Positions 23,600 to 35,394 are shown, counted from the first letter of the stretch. The stretch is 64,000 nucleotides of DNA from Flaccisagitta enflata (GCA_965153355.1 OZ231127.1:12338001-12402000); one strand, 5' to 3'. Notes: generated by a model not told the origin, from the sequence alone. Translations and numbers: made by a program.

Positions 23600-25288
23600 A
23601 ATATGATCCCAATAATGATAAGAATAATTTGCCTTGGTCTTTAGTAACAGGTGTTTAAAAAGAAGTGTGTCTGTAACGAGAGAAGCTAGACATGTGCGGT
23701 TATTTTGGGTGTCTTTCTGCAGTAGCTTGTGTTTAAGTCATCCTGTACAAAGCTTTAAGAGGAGATTTTAATAGGGAAACAGCATTTGTCAACTAGTTTT
23801 TGCTGAAAGTTTGATTTGGGGAAGTTTTTTACCTTGGTTTACTTGGAAATTTTTATTGCAAAAACTAAAGACCATACACCAAAATGTCAAACAGATTGAC
23901 CTCCATCGAATGGTACCATGTTTGCATCTCTGCATGCTCCATAGTGTGCATATTCAACAGAAAACCTCTACACTTTTTATTCAAACACCCAATATCATTG
24001 TTTTATTTTCCTTTATTTTTCACGTCTTCGTTTTTTGTATTCTGTTGTGCAAGCGTTGTAAATGGAGCAAGCGTTGTAAAGTGGAGCGAGTGAGCGGAGT
24101 AAACGCTGCGAGAGATCAAAGCGAACGACCAAGTAACCCATTTAAAGCATGGTTGTTTTTGTGTAGAAACATGCCTTGAGATTCGATTGACTCTCGCTGA
24201 TTTTTTATTTTGATTTGTATATTGAAAAAAAAAAGGAAAATCTCAATACACAGAAAATTTGTGAGAGATTAAATAAACTTGAATAATAATGAGACAAGCG
24301 TCATTGTTCAAATACGGAAGAAAAAAACATGTTTGTGATAACCGTGTCTGTTGAAAAATGAACTATCTCGCGAAACCAAACAAGCACCTTTGTAATAAAA
24401 TGAATCAAGTCACGTAAAGCGATAAGATTTCTTGTTGATAAACAATTATAAACAAACATATTCAGTTTTCAATCAAACTTCGTTGTTTGAACCTTCGACG
24501 AGTGTCTCTCTCACAGCAGTTTACGCGAGTAAAAAACGTCCACCAGCAATTGTACCAACAAGAGTTCATGTAGTGGAAAAGTAATTGGATGGAACATGAG
24601 TTCATGCTTTTCTGCTAAAAAGAATCACATCTAGAGAAAACAACAACAAAAACAAAAAACAAAAAACAAAAAACCAACAGTGAATTGCAGAAAAAGACAT
24701 CGAGTCTGGCAATTGGAAGCCTCACAACACTTCAACTCAGAAATCAGAATCATTTCTACTTACAGTTAACTACTTGCCTTAATTCGGCATCTGAATAAAC
24801 AGCATTTTGGATTTAGCAGATGAAATACAACATTACAAATATGTACATTTTGGTCCCAGATTATTACAAGCTTCTGCCGTATTGATTTGTACTAATTCAA
24901 AAACATCAGATTCGATAGTCTGTGTGTGTCAACCGAGTTTGTCCTATGTTTGGGACAGTTGATCCATACGGCTGGTTTGGTCTGTTGGAATGTCAATTGA
25001 TTCGTCTATACTTTGGTCGGTGGGCCGACCATTCTATGGTTCATTCCTTTGGCAAACTTTAGTATCAAATGACCTTACCAGGGGCTACTTTTTTCATTCT
25101 TTTAAAAGACTTTTGCCACCTATCAGTGGGAAATCACTCGTTACATTGCATCGAAAGAATGTTCTAAAAAACTCGAGTTAAACAAAAGGAAGCCCTCTTC
25201 GTATTTCGCATATATCAGTACTTAACACCATCGCCGAGCTTGATCAGTGTAGACTTATCTATCCTTCTCTTCAAGATAAAAGCCTCTT
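23600..25288. other. Single-copy stretch identical to the left arm
   Basis: No gene recognised apart from the GAGCG fragment near 24045-24174. Read against 5417-7105, no substitutions were noticed over long passages. Confidence 0.5.
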
Positions 25289-25580
25289 AATTAGATGCGT
25301 CCTCGCATCTCTATGAGAGGTTGTCTGTTGGTCTGTTGGTCACGCAAACCTTTAAATTGCATAATTTGAAGCTTAATTTTCTAAAAAGCAGCACCAATGT
25401 ATTCTTTTACTCATTCTATCACTTATTCACAAAATCATCCATTCATTCATTTGTTGATTCATTCATATATTCATTCTTTCATCATTCATTCATTTATAAA
25501 CAATGTTTATTCATAGAAAAAAAATTCATAAAAATCATTCGTTCACAGAGGACGCATACTTGGCTTTCTTGGCCTTGTTT
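25289..25580 (-). mobile_element. Helitron-like hairpin element, stem GATGCG (right arm)
   Basis: Mirror of 5126-5415. The hairpin AGATGCGTCCTCGCATCT is at 25293-25310, the distal stem copy GACGCATACT at 25551-25560, and the outer end GGCCTTGTT at 25571-25579. Confidence 0.7.
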
Positions 25581-25789
25581 ATTCTCTCGCTCTTTGCAAT
25601 AACTTAGATGACTTTGAAACCATTTTCATTTCTTGATGCAGTTGAACAACCAATCCTTCGTTTTTTCTGCGTTTTGCTTTCAGTTTTTCCAATACCCGGT
25701 GTTCTTTTACATGTATCATTGAATTACTCAAAGTGGGTGAGTCGTTCCGTCCATACACTTCCTATTTCTCCGTGTGTCTGTCTGTTTGT

Positions 25790-25858
25790 CTTTCTGTTTG
25801 TCTGTCTGTCTGTCTGTCTAACTCTGTCAGTCTGTCTGTCTGTCTGTGCTCTATTTTA

Positions 25859-25937
<79 letters not shown>

Positions 25938-26005
25938 TTCTGACTGTCTATCTGTCTGTCTGTCTGTCGGTCGGTCGGTCGGTCGGTCCGCCAGTCAGTC
26001 AGTCA

Positions 26006-26049
<44 letters not shown>

Positions 26050-26050
26050 C

Positions 26051-26085
<35 letters not shown>

Positions 26086-26100
26086 ATTTCTGACTGTCTA

Positions 26101-26135
<35 letters not shown>

Positions 26136-26230
26136 TTCTGACTTTATTGACTGACTGTCCTGTCTATCTGTCTGTCTGTCTGTCTGTCTTTCTATTGGTT
26201 CTGGCTACAGCTGACTATCTGTCTATCTAA
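25790..26230. repeat. CTGT/CGGT tetranucleotide patchwork (right arm)
   Basis: This is the mirror of 4460-4960, with CTGT blocks broken by a CGGT block (25968-25990), AGTC units and repeated TTTCTGACTGTCTATCTG segments. Confidence 0.9.
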
Positions 26231-26443
26231 TACTTGAATCTTAGGTAGAGGAAATGGTGTAAAAAATGTACATTTACTCCTGCTTAGTCTTCATTACATT
26301 ATGCATTGCTTTTACCTCAGCACCCCTTTGGAAGTTTTGATGGCAAAAATCTTCTGCCATGGGCAACATTGTTACAGTAATTTCATTTCATATCTATAAA
26401 GTGTTTGCCGTTTTTGGGTCTGTCGGTCTCTGGCGTAATTTTT

Positions 26444-26447
<4 letters not shown>

Positions 26448-26530
<83 letters not shown>
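26448..26530. repeat. CT dinucleotide array (right arm)
   Basis: About 83 bp of CT. The left-arm partner (about 4213-4246) is a short interrupted GA run. Confidence 0.9.
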
Positions 26531-26532
<2 letters not shown>

Positions 26533-26819
26533 GCTTGTTTTTCGTAAAAATTCTCCCGTTCCCTTTTTTTAATTTTCGTTTTCATCATTTTCACACCAAT
26601 CAAGGAACAGCCTTGTTTATCAATCTTCCAATTTTTCTCATACTCTCACTTATTTTCATAAGTTTTTTTTTTTTTTAACATTTTATAACATTCTCGTTTT
26701 GTTTCTTATGTTTTGTTTCTCAGTTGGAGAGTAGCCATCTTATTTCTTGTTGTTTATGTTTATTATTTTCTTGTCGTTCAAAAGTCCAGATCATAGGGTA
26801 TCTAGTGCTTCTTAGTCAT

Positions 26820-27106
26820 TTTCTCGTGTTCTTGTTCTGTTCTGTTTCTTCTTGTTCTTCTTGTTCTTGTTCTTACTTTCTTTCTTGTTCTTCTTGTTCT
26901 TCTTATTCTTCTTGTTCTTCTTTTCTTTTTCTTTCATTATTCTTCTTCTTCTTCTTCTTATTTAGCCTATGTATTTATTAACTATTTACTTCTTCTTCTT
27001 CTTCTTCTTCTTCATTGAATTACTGTAGGTTGGTCTTACAATCCATGCATTAACAAACATTTTGTCTTCTTCTTCTTCTTTTTCTTCTTCTTCTTCTGCT
27101 TCTTCT

Positions 27107-27141
<35 letters not shown>

Positions 27142-27330
27142 TTCTTCTGTTCCTATTATTCTTTTTCTTCTGTTCCTATTATTCTTTTTCTTCTTTTTCT
27201 TTTTTCTTCTTCTTCTCATCCTTTTTTTTTTCTTTTTCTTCTGCTTCTTCTTGACTTCTTCAGTTCTCATTTTTTTGCTTTTTCTTCTTCATCTTCATCT
27301 TCATCATCTTCTTCTTCTTCTTTGTCCTTT
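26820..27330. repeat. CTT-rich trinucleotide region (right arm)
   Basis: CTT runs with TTCTTGTTC variants, broken by two unique inserts (about 26945-26990 and 27012-27062) that the left arm lacks. Confidence 0.85.
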
Positions 27331-27639
27331 TCTTTCATTTTTTTTCCTTTTCTTCCTCTCTTACCTTTACCTCTCCTCGCGCGTTGTTCATGTTTTTCCC
27401 TCGTTTGAATATTTCGCACGCTCGTTATTTACAACTTGTGTTCCAACTTATTCTAATTAGCATCATATTCTCCTGAGTGCGGATCATCTGACTTTCTCCT
27501 CCTCGTTCGTGCCTCATCATTCATCATACTTTTTGATGTTGATGTTAAATTATTATCTTCAAGAATCACGATACTTCTTATATTTTTTTATCGCTTGCTA
27601 TGCAACTATATGAGTCAAATTTGGGCCCACCTGTTCGCC

Positions 27640-27676
27640 CCTCCGTCCGTCTGTCTGTCCATCTGTCCGTCCGTCC

Positions 27677-27740
<64 letters not shown>
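27640..27740. repeat. CTGT tetranucleotide array (right arm)
   Basis: Mirror of 3107-3225, with fewer pure units. Confidence 0.9.
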
Positions 27741-27742
<2 letters not shown>

Positions 27743-27814
27743 TACATTTGTCGATTTGGTGCGGATTTTGTGTTGCTGCTCTCGCCAAACTGCCTGTTGT
27801 ACCGTTGTTAGATA

Positions 27815-27991
27815 CAGTTGAACCCCGCTCCAACGGACCCGCTTTGAACGGAATTCCATCTGTAACAGATACTAATTCTTGATCCTTTCAACCTGTTTTC
27901 TTTTCTTTCCTATATTGGTTGTCACAGAAGTAGGCGTACAACAAATAAAATTTGTTGGTTCCCAGAAATCCGTTAGAGCGGGATTCAACTG
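27815..27991. mobile_element. Pogo-like short MITE, right-arm copy
   Basis: This is the mirror of 2857-3033 with the same 177-bp length, CAGTTGAA termini and TA flanks. Confidence 0.75.
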
Positions 27992-28519
27992 TATACCTGT
28001 AGACAAATATTCGTTTTTATTTTTTGCCTTTTTTTTTCACGCTGTGCGACGAGTTTAATTTTAAACCCGCTTAAAATTTGTATGTGCTTGAACGTTTGTT
28101 TCCATTTATGACCTCCTGCCAATATCTTACTTTGTCTTTATAAACGGCTTTGATAAAAAAAAGAAAAAAAAAACCCTAATGGCACGTCTTTTTATTTCCA
28201 GAGTGATAAACTAGATTAGTTCCTCATGTTTCGCAACTACTATACGTCTGGCACTTTTTTTCTTCGCCAATTTCAAGTTCGTAGACAACTAGTGGAACAA
28301 AATAAACGGAAGAAAATAGAAGAAATGTGGATTACGTCTCTGTAGTTTTCTCTTCTGACATTTTTTCTATCTTTTCGTCTGCTTGTGTAGTAACGATTTA
28401 TCCGAAGTGATTGAGTAAAAGAATATATATCCACAATTACAATTCATCGATGTCTCTTAAAAAGAAATATAAACAATAACAGAAAAAATTGTTAAAACAC
28501 TACATAAACAATTGTGAGG

Positions 28520-28939
28520 ATGTCGTCGCTTCTTTTGGCGATGCAGTCGGTGCGCAACGGCGGAGGTGGCCTTGGCTGCAGCGGCGGCGGCGCAATCGCG
28601 ACCCTGCAGTCGGTCCGTTATGGCGCCAATTTAACGTCTCAATCACTCCGGAGTGGCGCCATCGGGGCGTCAAATCCAGCAGCGGCGGCAACAGCGGCAG
28701 CAGCAGCATCTGCAGCTGCGGCATCTCGTCGACTTCCCTTCAACGAAGGCGCCACCAACGTCCACGAAAGCGGCCCCAAAAGCTGCCAGGGCGCCTCTAA
28801 TAAGAAAGTCAAACTGCTTTTTACGGTGAATTCGACAAATGGCAGTCACGGATTGATTAACACGCATTTCCCCGCCAAGTTCAGTCGTTATAACTCTTCC
28901 TCTTCCTCTCATCCATTGTCGATAACGTCAACCTGGTTT

Positions 28940-28981
<42 letters not shown>

Positions 28982-29023
28982 TCGTCGTCGTCGTCGTCAT
29001 CATTTGTTGCGAGGGTCATCTAA
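28520..29023 (+). CDS. Ala/Ser-rich ORF, unrecognised (right arm)
   Basis: The ATG at 28520 opens 167 codons ending in TAA. The product starts MSSLLLAMQSVRNGGGG, has a repeated QSVR/QSLR motif (about residues 7, 28 and 40), an Ala-rich stretch, a complex segment (NKKVKLLFTVNSTNGSHG) and a long Ser run from a TCG array. The left-arm copy is exactly the same length. The region is GC-rich and other frames are open too, so frame choice is uncertain. A TTCTCTC-type tract ending in CAG at 29096 looks like a 3' splice site, but all three frames stop soon after it, so it does not join this ORF to the exon at 29248. The relation between the two ORFs is unknown. No domain recognised. Confidence 0.3.
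28938..29002. repeat. TCG trinucleotide array (right arm)
   Basis: TCG units with two TCA variants, inside the Ala/Ser-rich ORF. Confidence 0.9.
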
Positions 29024-29247
29024 AGAGATTCCTCATCATCATTTATCACTTTATCTTATCGCCTGCATCGTCATTATTCTTCTCTCATCTATTCAGAAGT
29101 GAGATAAACCTCGCTCATCATAAAGGTTGAAAAACTCACTCAGTTGGCGAGGTTGTAGTGCGGTGAAAAACTACAGCAATAAACAGAAAAACAGAAAAAA
29201 CGACAACAACAGCAACAACAGCAACAACGTGGGCAGCAACGACAACA

Positions 29248-30082
29248 ATGGAAGCAAAGGCATCAGAGATAAAGTCAACAACGCCAACAACGGCAGCAAC
29301 AACACCAACAACAACAACAACAACAACAACACCAACAACAAAAGCGCCGGCGCGAGAATTTGGACCGGAAGTCGCGCGTCACTTTTCCTCCGCGACGACG
29401 ATGAAAACGAGAGATCGCCATCACGCTTCATCATCTTCTTCTTCCCCCTCCTCCTTCTCCCCCTCCTCTCCCTCATCCACGTCTTCTTCTTCCTCCTCTT
29501 TTTCACGCGATATGAACACGAAGAACGGCGAGTTTCTTTGGCCGTTTGAAGCCAACGATAATCTGGATTTGATTCGACTTCAAACATCCCCATCTTTCAC
29601 AAATCACTCATGTCTTCAAATGACAACAAAGATAACGCCTTCCATTTCTCAATCGCCCCCTCCTCCCCCTCCTCCTCCTCCTTCCCCTTCTCCTCTCTCT
29701 CCATCTCTTTCCTTCCTCTCGGCCTTTTCCCCTTCCTTGAAACCCTCATCAGTGAAACCCCCTCTACCGAAACCCTCTTCATACTCCCTTGATTCTGGCT
29801 TTGCTTTTTCCGTCCCATCGCAGACATCCCCCTCGTTGCCATCTTCCCTTTTACCAATCGCCGCCTCTCAGACGCCGCACTTGTCCGCTGACCTCACAAC
29901 CGGAAATGCACTTGCCACCATCCACTCCTCCTCCTCCTCCTCCTTCTTATTCGACTCCACCACATCCATCTCGTCTTCCCTCTCTTCGCCCATGTCCCGT
30001 CACTCGCTCTTACTCGACGCTTCGTTCATTTTGAGACGACAGTCGGTCAGAACTTATGCCTCACTAACCAACAATGGATTGG
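29248..30082 (+). CDS. Candidate first coding exon of a Ser/Pro/Thr-rich protein (right arm, intact)
   Basis: The frame opens at an ATG with good context (A at -3, G at +4) and reads 278 codons plus one base to a perfect 5' splice site (GG|GTAAGT) at 30083. The product begins MEAKASEIKSTTPTT, then has a Thr/Pro stretch, a complex segment (KAPAREFGPEVARHFSS), Ser runs, a second complex segment (NTKNGEFLWPFEANDNLDLI), a run of nine Pro, and a Ser/Pro-rich tail ending near SVRTYASLTNNGL. No domain is recognised, and it looks intrinsically disordered. A G/T difference between arms in the SQS-flanking part falls on a synonymous position of this frame (CCG/CCT, Pro). Downstream is an ATC-repeat region that would be intron. 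Later exons are not identified. Against it, much of the composition comes from trinucleotide repeats. Confidence 0.42.
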
Positions 30083-30088
30083 GTAAGT
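30083..30088 (+). other. Consensus 5' splice site (right arm)
   Basis: The sequence GG|GTAAGT matches the canonical donor and ends the open Ser/Pro-rich frame. The ATC microsatellite begins about 35 bp downstream, as expected for an intron. Confidence 0.45.
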
Positions 30089-30119
30089 TCGTTTATGACT
30101 GATGAGGATCAAAACTTAA

Positions 30120-30133
30120 GCATCATCATCATC

Positions 30134-30167
<34 letters not shown>

Positions 30168-30352
30168 TCATCATCATCATCTATCCTCATCATCATCCCC
30201 TACATTATCATCATCAATTGTCATCATCATCATCTGTCATCATCATCATCATCATCATCATCATACTGAACATCGTATCGTATTATCACAGTCTGTCAAT
30301 GACCATGATCCTCATGTTCATCTTCATCTTAATCATCGTCACCTATCACTAC

Positions 30353-30415
<63 letters not shown>
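30120..30415. repeat. ATC trinucleotide arrays (right arm)
   Basis: ATC runs interrupted by short unique pieces form the mirror of 443-687. The right arm is about 45 bp shorter between the exon end and the outer edge. Confidence 0.9.
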
Positions 30416-30853
30416 CATTGTAATCGTGAACCTGAATATGATCTTGCCACTATTTTACTTGACTAATATTTATATATTATCTATACCATTTATCGTATTA
30501 TTTGATTATATCAATATTTATATTATTTACCGTTCTAGAATGCAATTAGGCGCTAGAAATCATAGGAAATGACCGGTCCTCTATTATGCGTTTTAGAAAA
30601 GCCCTACTGTCCTTTATACATGACTTTACCATTTTACCATTTTTATTTTTGGCAACTACGTAACGGATATTCTTGAGGGCTTGAGTCCACGAAAAATGGT
30701 TGCTTTAGTCTTTCTCATTGACTTCCGATTGCTTTTACCACAAATAGCACAAAGAGTGATGACGTGAAGGGGACATCTATAAACAGAAACGGAAATAAAC
30801 AGTGCTAGCCTGCTAGGCAACCCCATAACGGTGGAGGTTATGTTTTTACACAG

Positions 30854-31929
30854 ATGTTGGCGCATTTGGGTGTGTCAAACTGATCGATAATCATCATTAT
30901 CGAGAAGTAAAAAATCATTAATTATAAGACACTATTTTGAAAATCTTTAAATTTCATTCAGCTCATGTTTTTTTAGCGCAAATAAGAATTGTTAAAAATA
31001 TCAAAACTTTAACTACTGTACTCAGTTTTGTTCAAAATGAGACTTATAGATTGTTTTGCTAATTGTATTTCTACTGTTATCGTTTCTTTAAAGATAAAAA
31101 CGAAAAAAAAATGAATATTCCATAAAAAATGATATCCCAATATTATATATTTTTATTTCTATAATCAATAGTTCTGATGCGAAAACAGCAGCACAATGAT
31201 ATCCAAATTTGTGGCTAATTGAAGATTTAAAGAAATGGAAGATAAATGTAATTTAAAAAGATAGAAATATAGACATTGTTAAATTTATATCCTATTACTT
31301 CTTGATGATAACAATCTGATTGAAAAACCTTCTGCAAATTGATACACCCAAACGTCCTACACACTTATCTAAGATTTTTAGACATTTGTCTTAACAATCA
31401 GACGGTTGGGCAGGGGCGAAGGACGATGTTGTAGTTGCGTGTGGTGGTGAGGGGGCGTTCCCCCATTGCACTTTTCCATACAATACAGTTTTCTAAGAAT
31501 GCAGTTTTGGTTGTTTCTTAAGATGTTTGCATGCAGCTAGGTGCAGTTTGTTTCCGATGCAATGCGGTAATTAGGTACATACATTGACCGCTCACTTCAC
31601 GTGGAAAACACTGTCCTTATTGATTTTAAAAAATGAACCCTTCCCCATGTCTTTCTCGTACTAAATTGTTTGAAATGTTTGATGTCTAATGCTATTTCTT
31701 TTTAAGAAAACCTCAAAACCTCAAAATTGGTCAGGCCCTCAAATTTCGCCTTTTTTTCCTTTTGAAACGATTTTGTTGATGCGGTGTCCTCTTGTTTTTG
31801 GTTTTCCTTGTTGACGAAAGGGAGTACTAGTTGTCTTTACACTTTGAGTCATGAAGGATTCTGAGAACAAAAGCGCAACCGCTCACTCCAAAGAAAAAGT
31901 GTTTTTGATGTGAGTTTTGATGTGGAGAA
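30854..31929. other. Single-copy AT-rich DNA beyond the palindrome
   Basis: This is the first sequence outside the right arm. There is no gene, only a short match to the 5' side of the hairpin elements (GACGGTTGGGCAGGGGCG, near 31402). Confidence 0.5.
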
Positions 31930-32552
31930 CAGCTTTTTTGGGCAGCGGCCCCGAAGGGGACGAAGTCCTGTAGAACACAGCGGACTTTCGTTCGTGCGTT
32001 CGTTTCTCCGTCCCCCTCCCTTCATCAGGCCCCTCAGACCTCAAATATGGCTGGTCAGGCCTCAAATCCAGCCTCTCAAGCCTCAAATCTAGCCTCTCAG
32101 GCCTCAAATCCAACTGCTCAGCCCTCAAATTAGGCTTCTCAGGCCTCAAATTAGGCTTCTCAGGCCTCAAATCTATCCTCTCAGGCCTCAAACCTAGCCT
32201 CTCAGGCCTCAAGTTAGGCTGCTTAAGCCTCCAATTTGTGCTCTCAGGCTAAATCGGTCCTGTATTTTCAAGTAACTTTAATGCAGCTCTCTCGGCCTCA
32301 AGTCAGCCTCTCAAGCTTGATTGACGTATCCAGGAGGCATATATCCAGCATTCTTGGAGCTCATTTAGGCTCTTGAAGGCCTCTATAACACTCATCCACT
32401 TCTTCAGGCAGGATGAACAAAAATCCCTGTGTTCTACAAGACTTCGTCTCATCAGAGACATGCCCTGCTTACCCTCACTCAATTCACAATCACTCAAAGC
32501 AGGGCAATGAGTGCCGCCAACCACATATTGCCCTTGAGCGACCTGTTACAAT
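31930..32552. mobile_element. Family-B element with inverted ends and AGGCCTCAAAT core
   Basis: The inverted pair GACGAAGTCCTGTAGAACAC (31959) and GTGTTCTACAAGACTTCGTC (32430-32449) encloses about fifteen degenerate units of AGGCCTCAAATCYAGCCTCTC (31-mer to 19-mer spacing). Outside lie GGGCAGCGGCCCCGAAGGGG on the left and, on the right, a second stem TGCCCTGCTT (32461-32470) with AAAGCAGGGCA (32496-32506). No ORF. Confidence 0.65.
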
Positions 32553-32680
32553 ATGTTACCATCAGTCTAGCAAATAGCTGCTTGATACTGACTACCCCAG
32601 GGCCTGGTTGTGTGCAGGTTGGCAGGGGCATTAAGAGTTAAGATCCCTAGGGCATTTGGGTAAAAGCTCAAAAAGCTCGC

Positions 32681-32932
32681 CAAGCCCGACCGGGCAACGA
32701 TGCGTCTGGGCGTGTATTGATCATATGACATATATGGAGAGACAGATGGACAAACATATTGGTTGGATGATCATTTGTTTTTCAATGTGGGATCTCACTT
32801 GTGGCCGAAACAGCCGAAAGAAACGCAGTTTGCACCCAGCTGGACATACGGATGGGCGGGCGGACCGGCCAGACGACGGACGGACGGACAGACCCTCTTG
32901 TAGAGATGCGTTCCTGACGGACGCATCTAAAA
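32681..32932 (+). mobile_element. Helitron-like hairpin element, stem GATGCG
   Basis: It begins CAAGCCCGACCGGGCAACGA with the distal stem GATGCG at 32699-32704. It has GGACGGACGGAC units and ends in the hairpin AGATGCG, 11-nt loop, CGCATCT (32904-32928) followed by AA (CTAA). It is close kin of 35647-35934, sharing CACATGATCAATACACGC-like interior sequence. Confidence 0.75.
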
Positions 32933-32974
32933 ACGCCAAAAAAGTAACAAGTCATCCAAGGATCGCAAATGGTC

Positions 32975-33660
32975 AGCGGTAACCGCTGCCCTAGTTGGAG
33001 TGATCAAGTGAAGAAGAGCAGGGCAACAGCTATAATGGCCAATGTCCTCTAGAGCACAGGGTAATATTCCATTTGTACATTGTTCCGTCCATCCGTCCGT
33101 AAAGGCATAAGGCCTGGAGGACAGCCTTTAGGCACCAAGGGCTTATTTGAAGCTTGGAGGGCTGATTATTGCTATGGAGGGCAGATTTGAAGTGTGGAGG
33201 ACTGATTTGAGGCCTACAGGGTAGGCTTGAGGCCTAATTTGGTAACTTGAGGCACAGAGAGCTAATGAGAGGCTTTAGAAGCTTCGAGGTTTAGATGTTC
33301 ATAAGGATGAATGGAAGGATGTCTGGATATGCAACCTATTTGTTATTTGTGAGGCCTGATTTTAGGCAAGACAGGGCTGATTTGAGGGTTCTAGTCTCAG
33401 AAGGGGATGGAACAATCGACAGTTGAACCCAACTCTAACAGGGGACCAACAATTTTCTGTTACAAGCAGACTTCTGTTATTGCCAACAAAAGAAATAAAA
33501 GAGTTCAATTTGATGGTACCATGAATTTATATTTGTTATCCGTATTCCGTTGGTAGTGGGCCCATTAGAGCAGGGTTCAACTGTATGGAATTTTGTCATG
33601 TTCTACAGGATATCGGCTCTTTGGGGCTGGTGCCCAAAAGGGGGACCAAACGACCAGCCA
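32975..33660. mobile_element. Family-B element with a nested pogo-like MITE
   Basis: The left end has CTGCCCT...GAGCAGGGCA, GTCCTCTAGAGCACAGGG and CCGTCCATCCGTCCG. The core is degenerate GAGGCYTGATTTGAGG units. The right end has TGTTCTACAGGATATCGG and GGGGCTGGTGCCCAAAAGG. The MITE at 33420-33583 sits inside it. Confidence 0.55.
33420..33583. mobile_element. Pogo-like short MITE
   Basis: The termini are CAGTTGAACCC and GGGTTCAACTG, with interior GGGGACCAACAATTTTCTGT as in other copies. TA is present only on the right, and the left flank is GA. Confidence 0.7.
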
Positions 33661-34698
33661 ATCGACGGTGGACGGACGGAGGGATGAACAAAGCGGGGGT
33701 TAGTGACTAATATTGTTAATACATTTTGGAAGATCGAAGATTAGGAAATTTTGCCAATCAGGTCATTCAGATTAAAACATAATCGTTTGACCAGCGCGGT
33801 GGCGCGTGCTTCGGCACTTTCTATAGATGTGCAGGCATACACCCAAACAGACAGACCGGAAACAATTTTTGAAATGACCGTTGAACTAGCTCTTTACTCC
33901 TCCAAGATTCCTCTCTGATGTAATAAGAAGAATAAATGAATTACAAACGTTAAAAAGTCTTTAAAACGATTTTGTGATGGACGGATGGACGGACCGACCG
34001 ACCAAACAGTAGCTGAGAGTCGCAAAAAAAGGCTGCTTGTTTCCCAACACAAAAGAAAACTTTACCAATTAGAAGCCACCTCATGGAGAGTGGTTTCAAG
34101 GGTGATGAAATCCTGTTGAATACTGATGGAATCTGTCCAACAATCCAACCATGTGCCCAATTGTATATTCAGTTTGACAGGACCCCTAGCCTTCCAAAAC
34201 TCAGATCTCAGCCACAGAGTCCGAACATTTTGAGGTATAGAATCCCCCTGTCGTATCTGCAAATACACGTATACAAATGTATCCAATTGTATACAAATGA
34301 ACAATACTGTATAGGGATGTATACAAATAAATACATCTAAATGTGGAACCCTCAGGTTACCAGTTATGACTTTTTGCTCCTGGCTCCCGTCCGTCATTAC
34401 CAAAAATAACCACAAAATGCAAGCACGAAAAATGCAAATTCACCAAATCATTTTGATTCCTCCCCACTCAATTTTATCAACAGATTTAAACCCTGGAACC
34501 GCTCACAGTTTTAGAGGAAAATTGCCAAAAACCGCCCCACTCATGAACAAGAACATGTCTTTATCAACATCACATAGGATGTTGTACCCAAGGTGAGTGA
34601 TTGCCTATTTGTCAGATTATCCATGTACTAAAACTAGATTCCTATGAGAGCCAAAAAAGTATATGACAGTCTCGTCAACCCACAATCCATTGCCTAAC
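33661..34698. other. Single-copy stretch without recognised genes
   Basis: Contains scattered GGAC tetranucleotides near 33975-34000 and no convincing ORF. Confidence 0.45.
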
Positions 34699-34757
34699 TA
34701 GGCCGGATACACGGCTATCCTAATCGTTTGCGGATGGGCAGGGACAGAATATGAATA
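34699..34757 (+). mobile_element. Truncated 5' end of a Helitron-like hairpin element
   Basis: It reads AGGCCGGATACACGGCTATC, then CGTTTGCGGATGGGCAGGGA, and is cut by the MITE that starts at 34758. No continuation was found beyond that MITE. Confidence 0.55.
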
Positions 34758-35394
34758 ACAGGGTGTGCAAAATTATCCGGACTGGGCAGTTACTTTTTTA
34801 AAAAACCCTGTGGGAAAGATGATTTTTGAAAGCATAAGGGGTAGATGTGAACATTTTTTCTTTTTTAGCATTCAAAACCAAAATTCACAATCAATAAAAA
34901 AGTCAAAAAAACTTTTCAGGTAAATTTGACTCAGAGAAAAATACTCCTTAAAAAGATTTATTTAAAAAAACTGAAATTCAGTTGTTAGTTTTTCTTGCCC
35001 TTTAAGCTTAATTAATTTGCTTTCGCGAGCTCCATTGATGTTGAGCTCCATTGATGTTGATTTAACATACCTCCCTCAGCGTAGTGTGTGTCAAGCCAAG
35101 GAAGTCACCAATGTGTGCCAAGCAAAAAAGATCGATATTTAGTAGTCACAAATACAAGAATCTGTAATATTGTTCCCTTTTTTGCCTATGAAATAAAATC
35201 CTGTCAAAATCAAAATCTTTGCGTCAAATCATTTGACTCCCTTAGTGACAAGGGGTATAAAAAAGACCTGCAATCAGTTTTAGCTTCTTGTATAACTTAC
35301 TGGGGCACTCTGGTCTTAGTTTCATGATGCTGAGTCACTTTTAAGTATAGTTTTCTTTCCAAGAAACAAGTCCGGATAATTTTGCACACCCTGT
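34758..35394. mobile_element. 637-bp Tc1/mariner-type MITE
   Basis: The termini are 25 bp of near-perfect inverted repeat, ACAGGGTGTGCAAAATTATC at the left and its complement at the right, with TA on both sides (34756-34757, 35395-35396). The longest ORF (35088-35327, 79 codons) has no transposase motif, so this is non-autonomous. Confidence 0.85.

Larger units (their letters stand above)
15908..30853. repeat. Right arm of the giant inverted repeat
   Basis: This is the reverse complement of the left arm. It stops sharply at 30853, and single-copy AT-rich DNA follows. The gene-like ORFs, satellites, MITEs and hairpin elements of the left arm all recur here in mirror order. Differences include a CT/GA run of about 110 bp on the left but about 30 bp here (22516-22545), and a trinucleotide array rich in CAG interruptions here (18298-19262) but nearly pure TTG on the left. 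Confidence 0.95.

Noticed and set aside
29073-29096. Polypyrimidine tract plus CAG as acceptor joining the Ala/Ser ORF to the Ser/Pro exon
   Set aside because: All three frames hit stops within about 30 bases after the AG, and the left-arm copy lacks the CAG, so it cannot link the two coding frames. A non-coding role is not excluded.
33790-33850. tRNA-derived SINE promoter (GCGCGGTGGCGCGTGC resembles an A box)
   Set aside because: No B box (GGTTCGANNCC) follows at the usual distance and no other copy of the stretch was seen.
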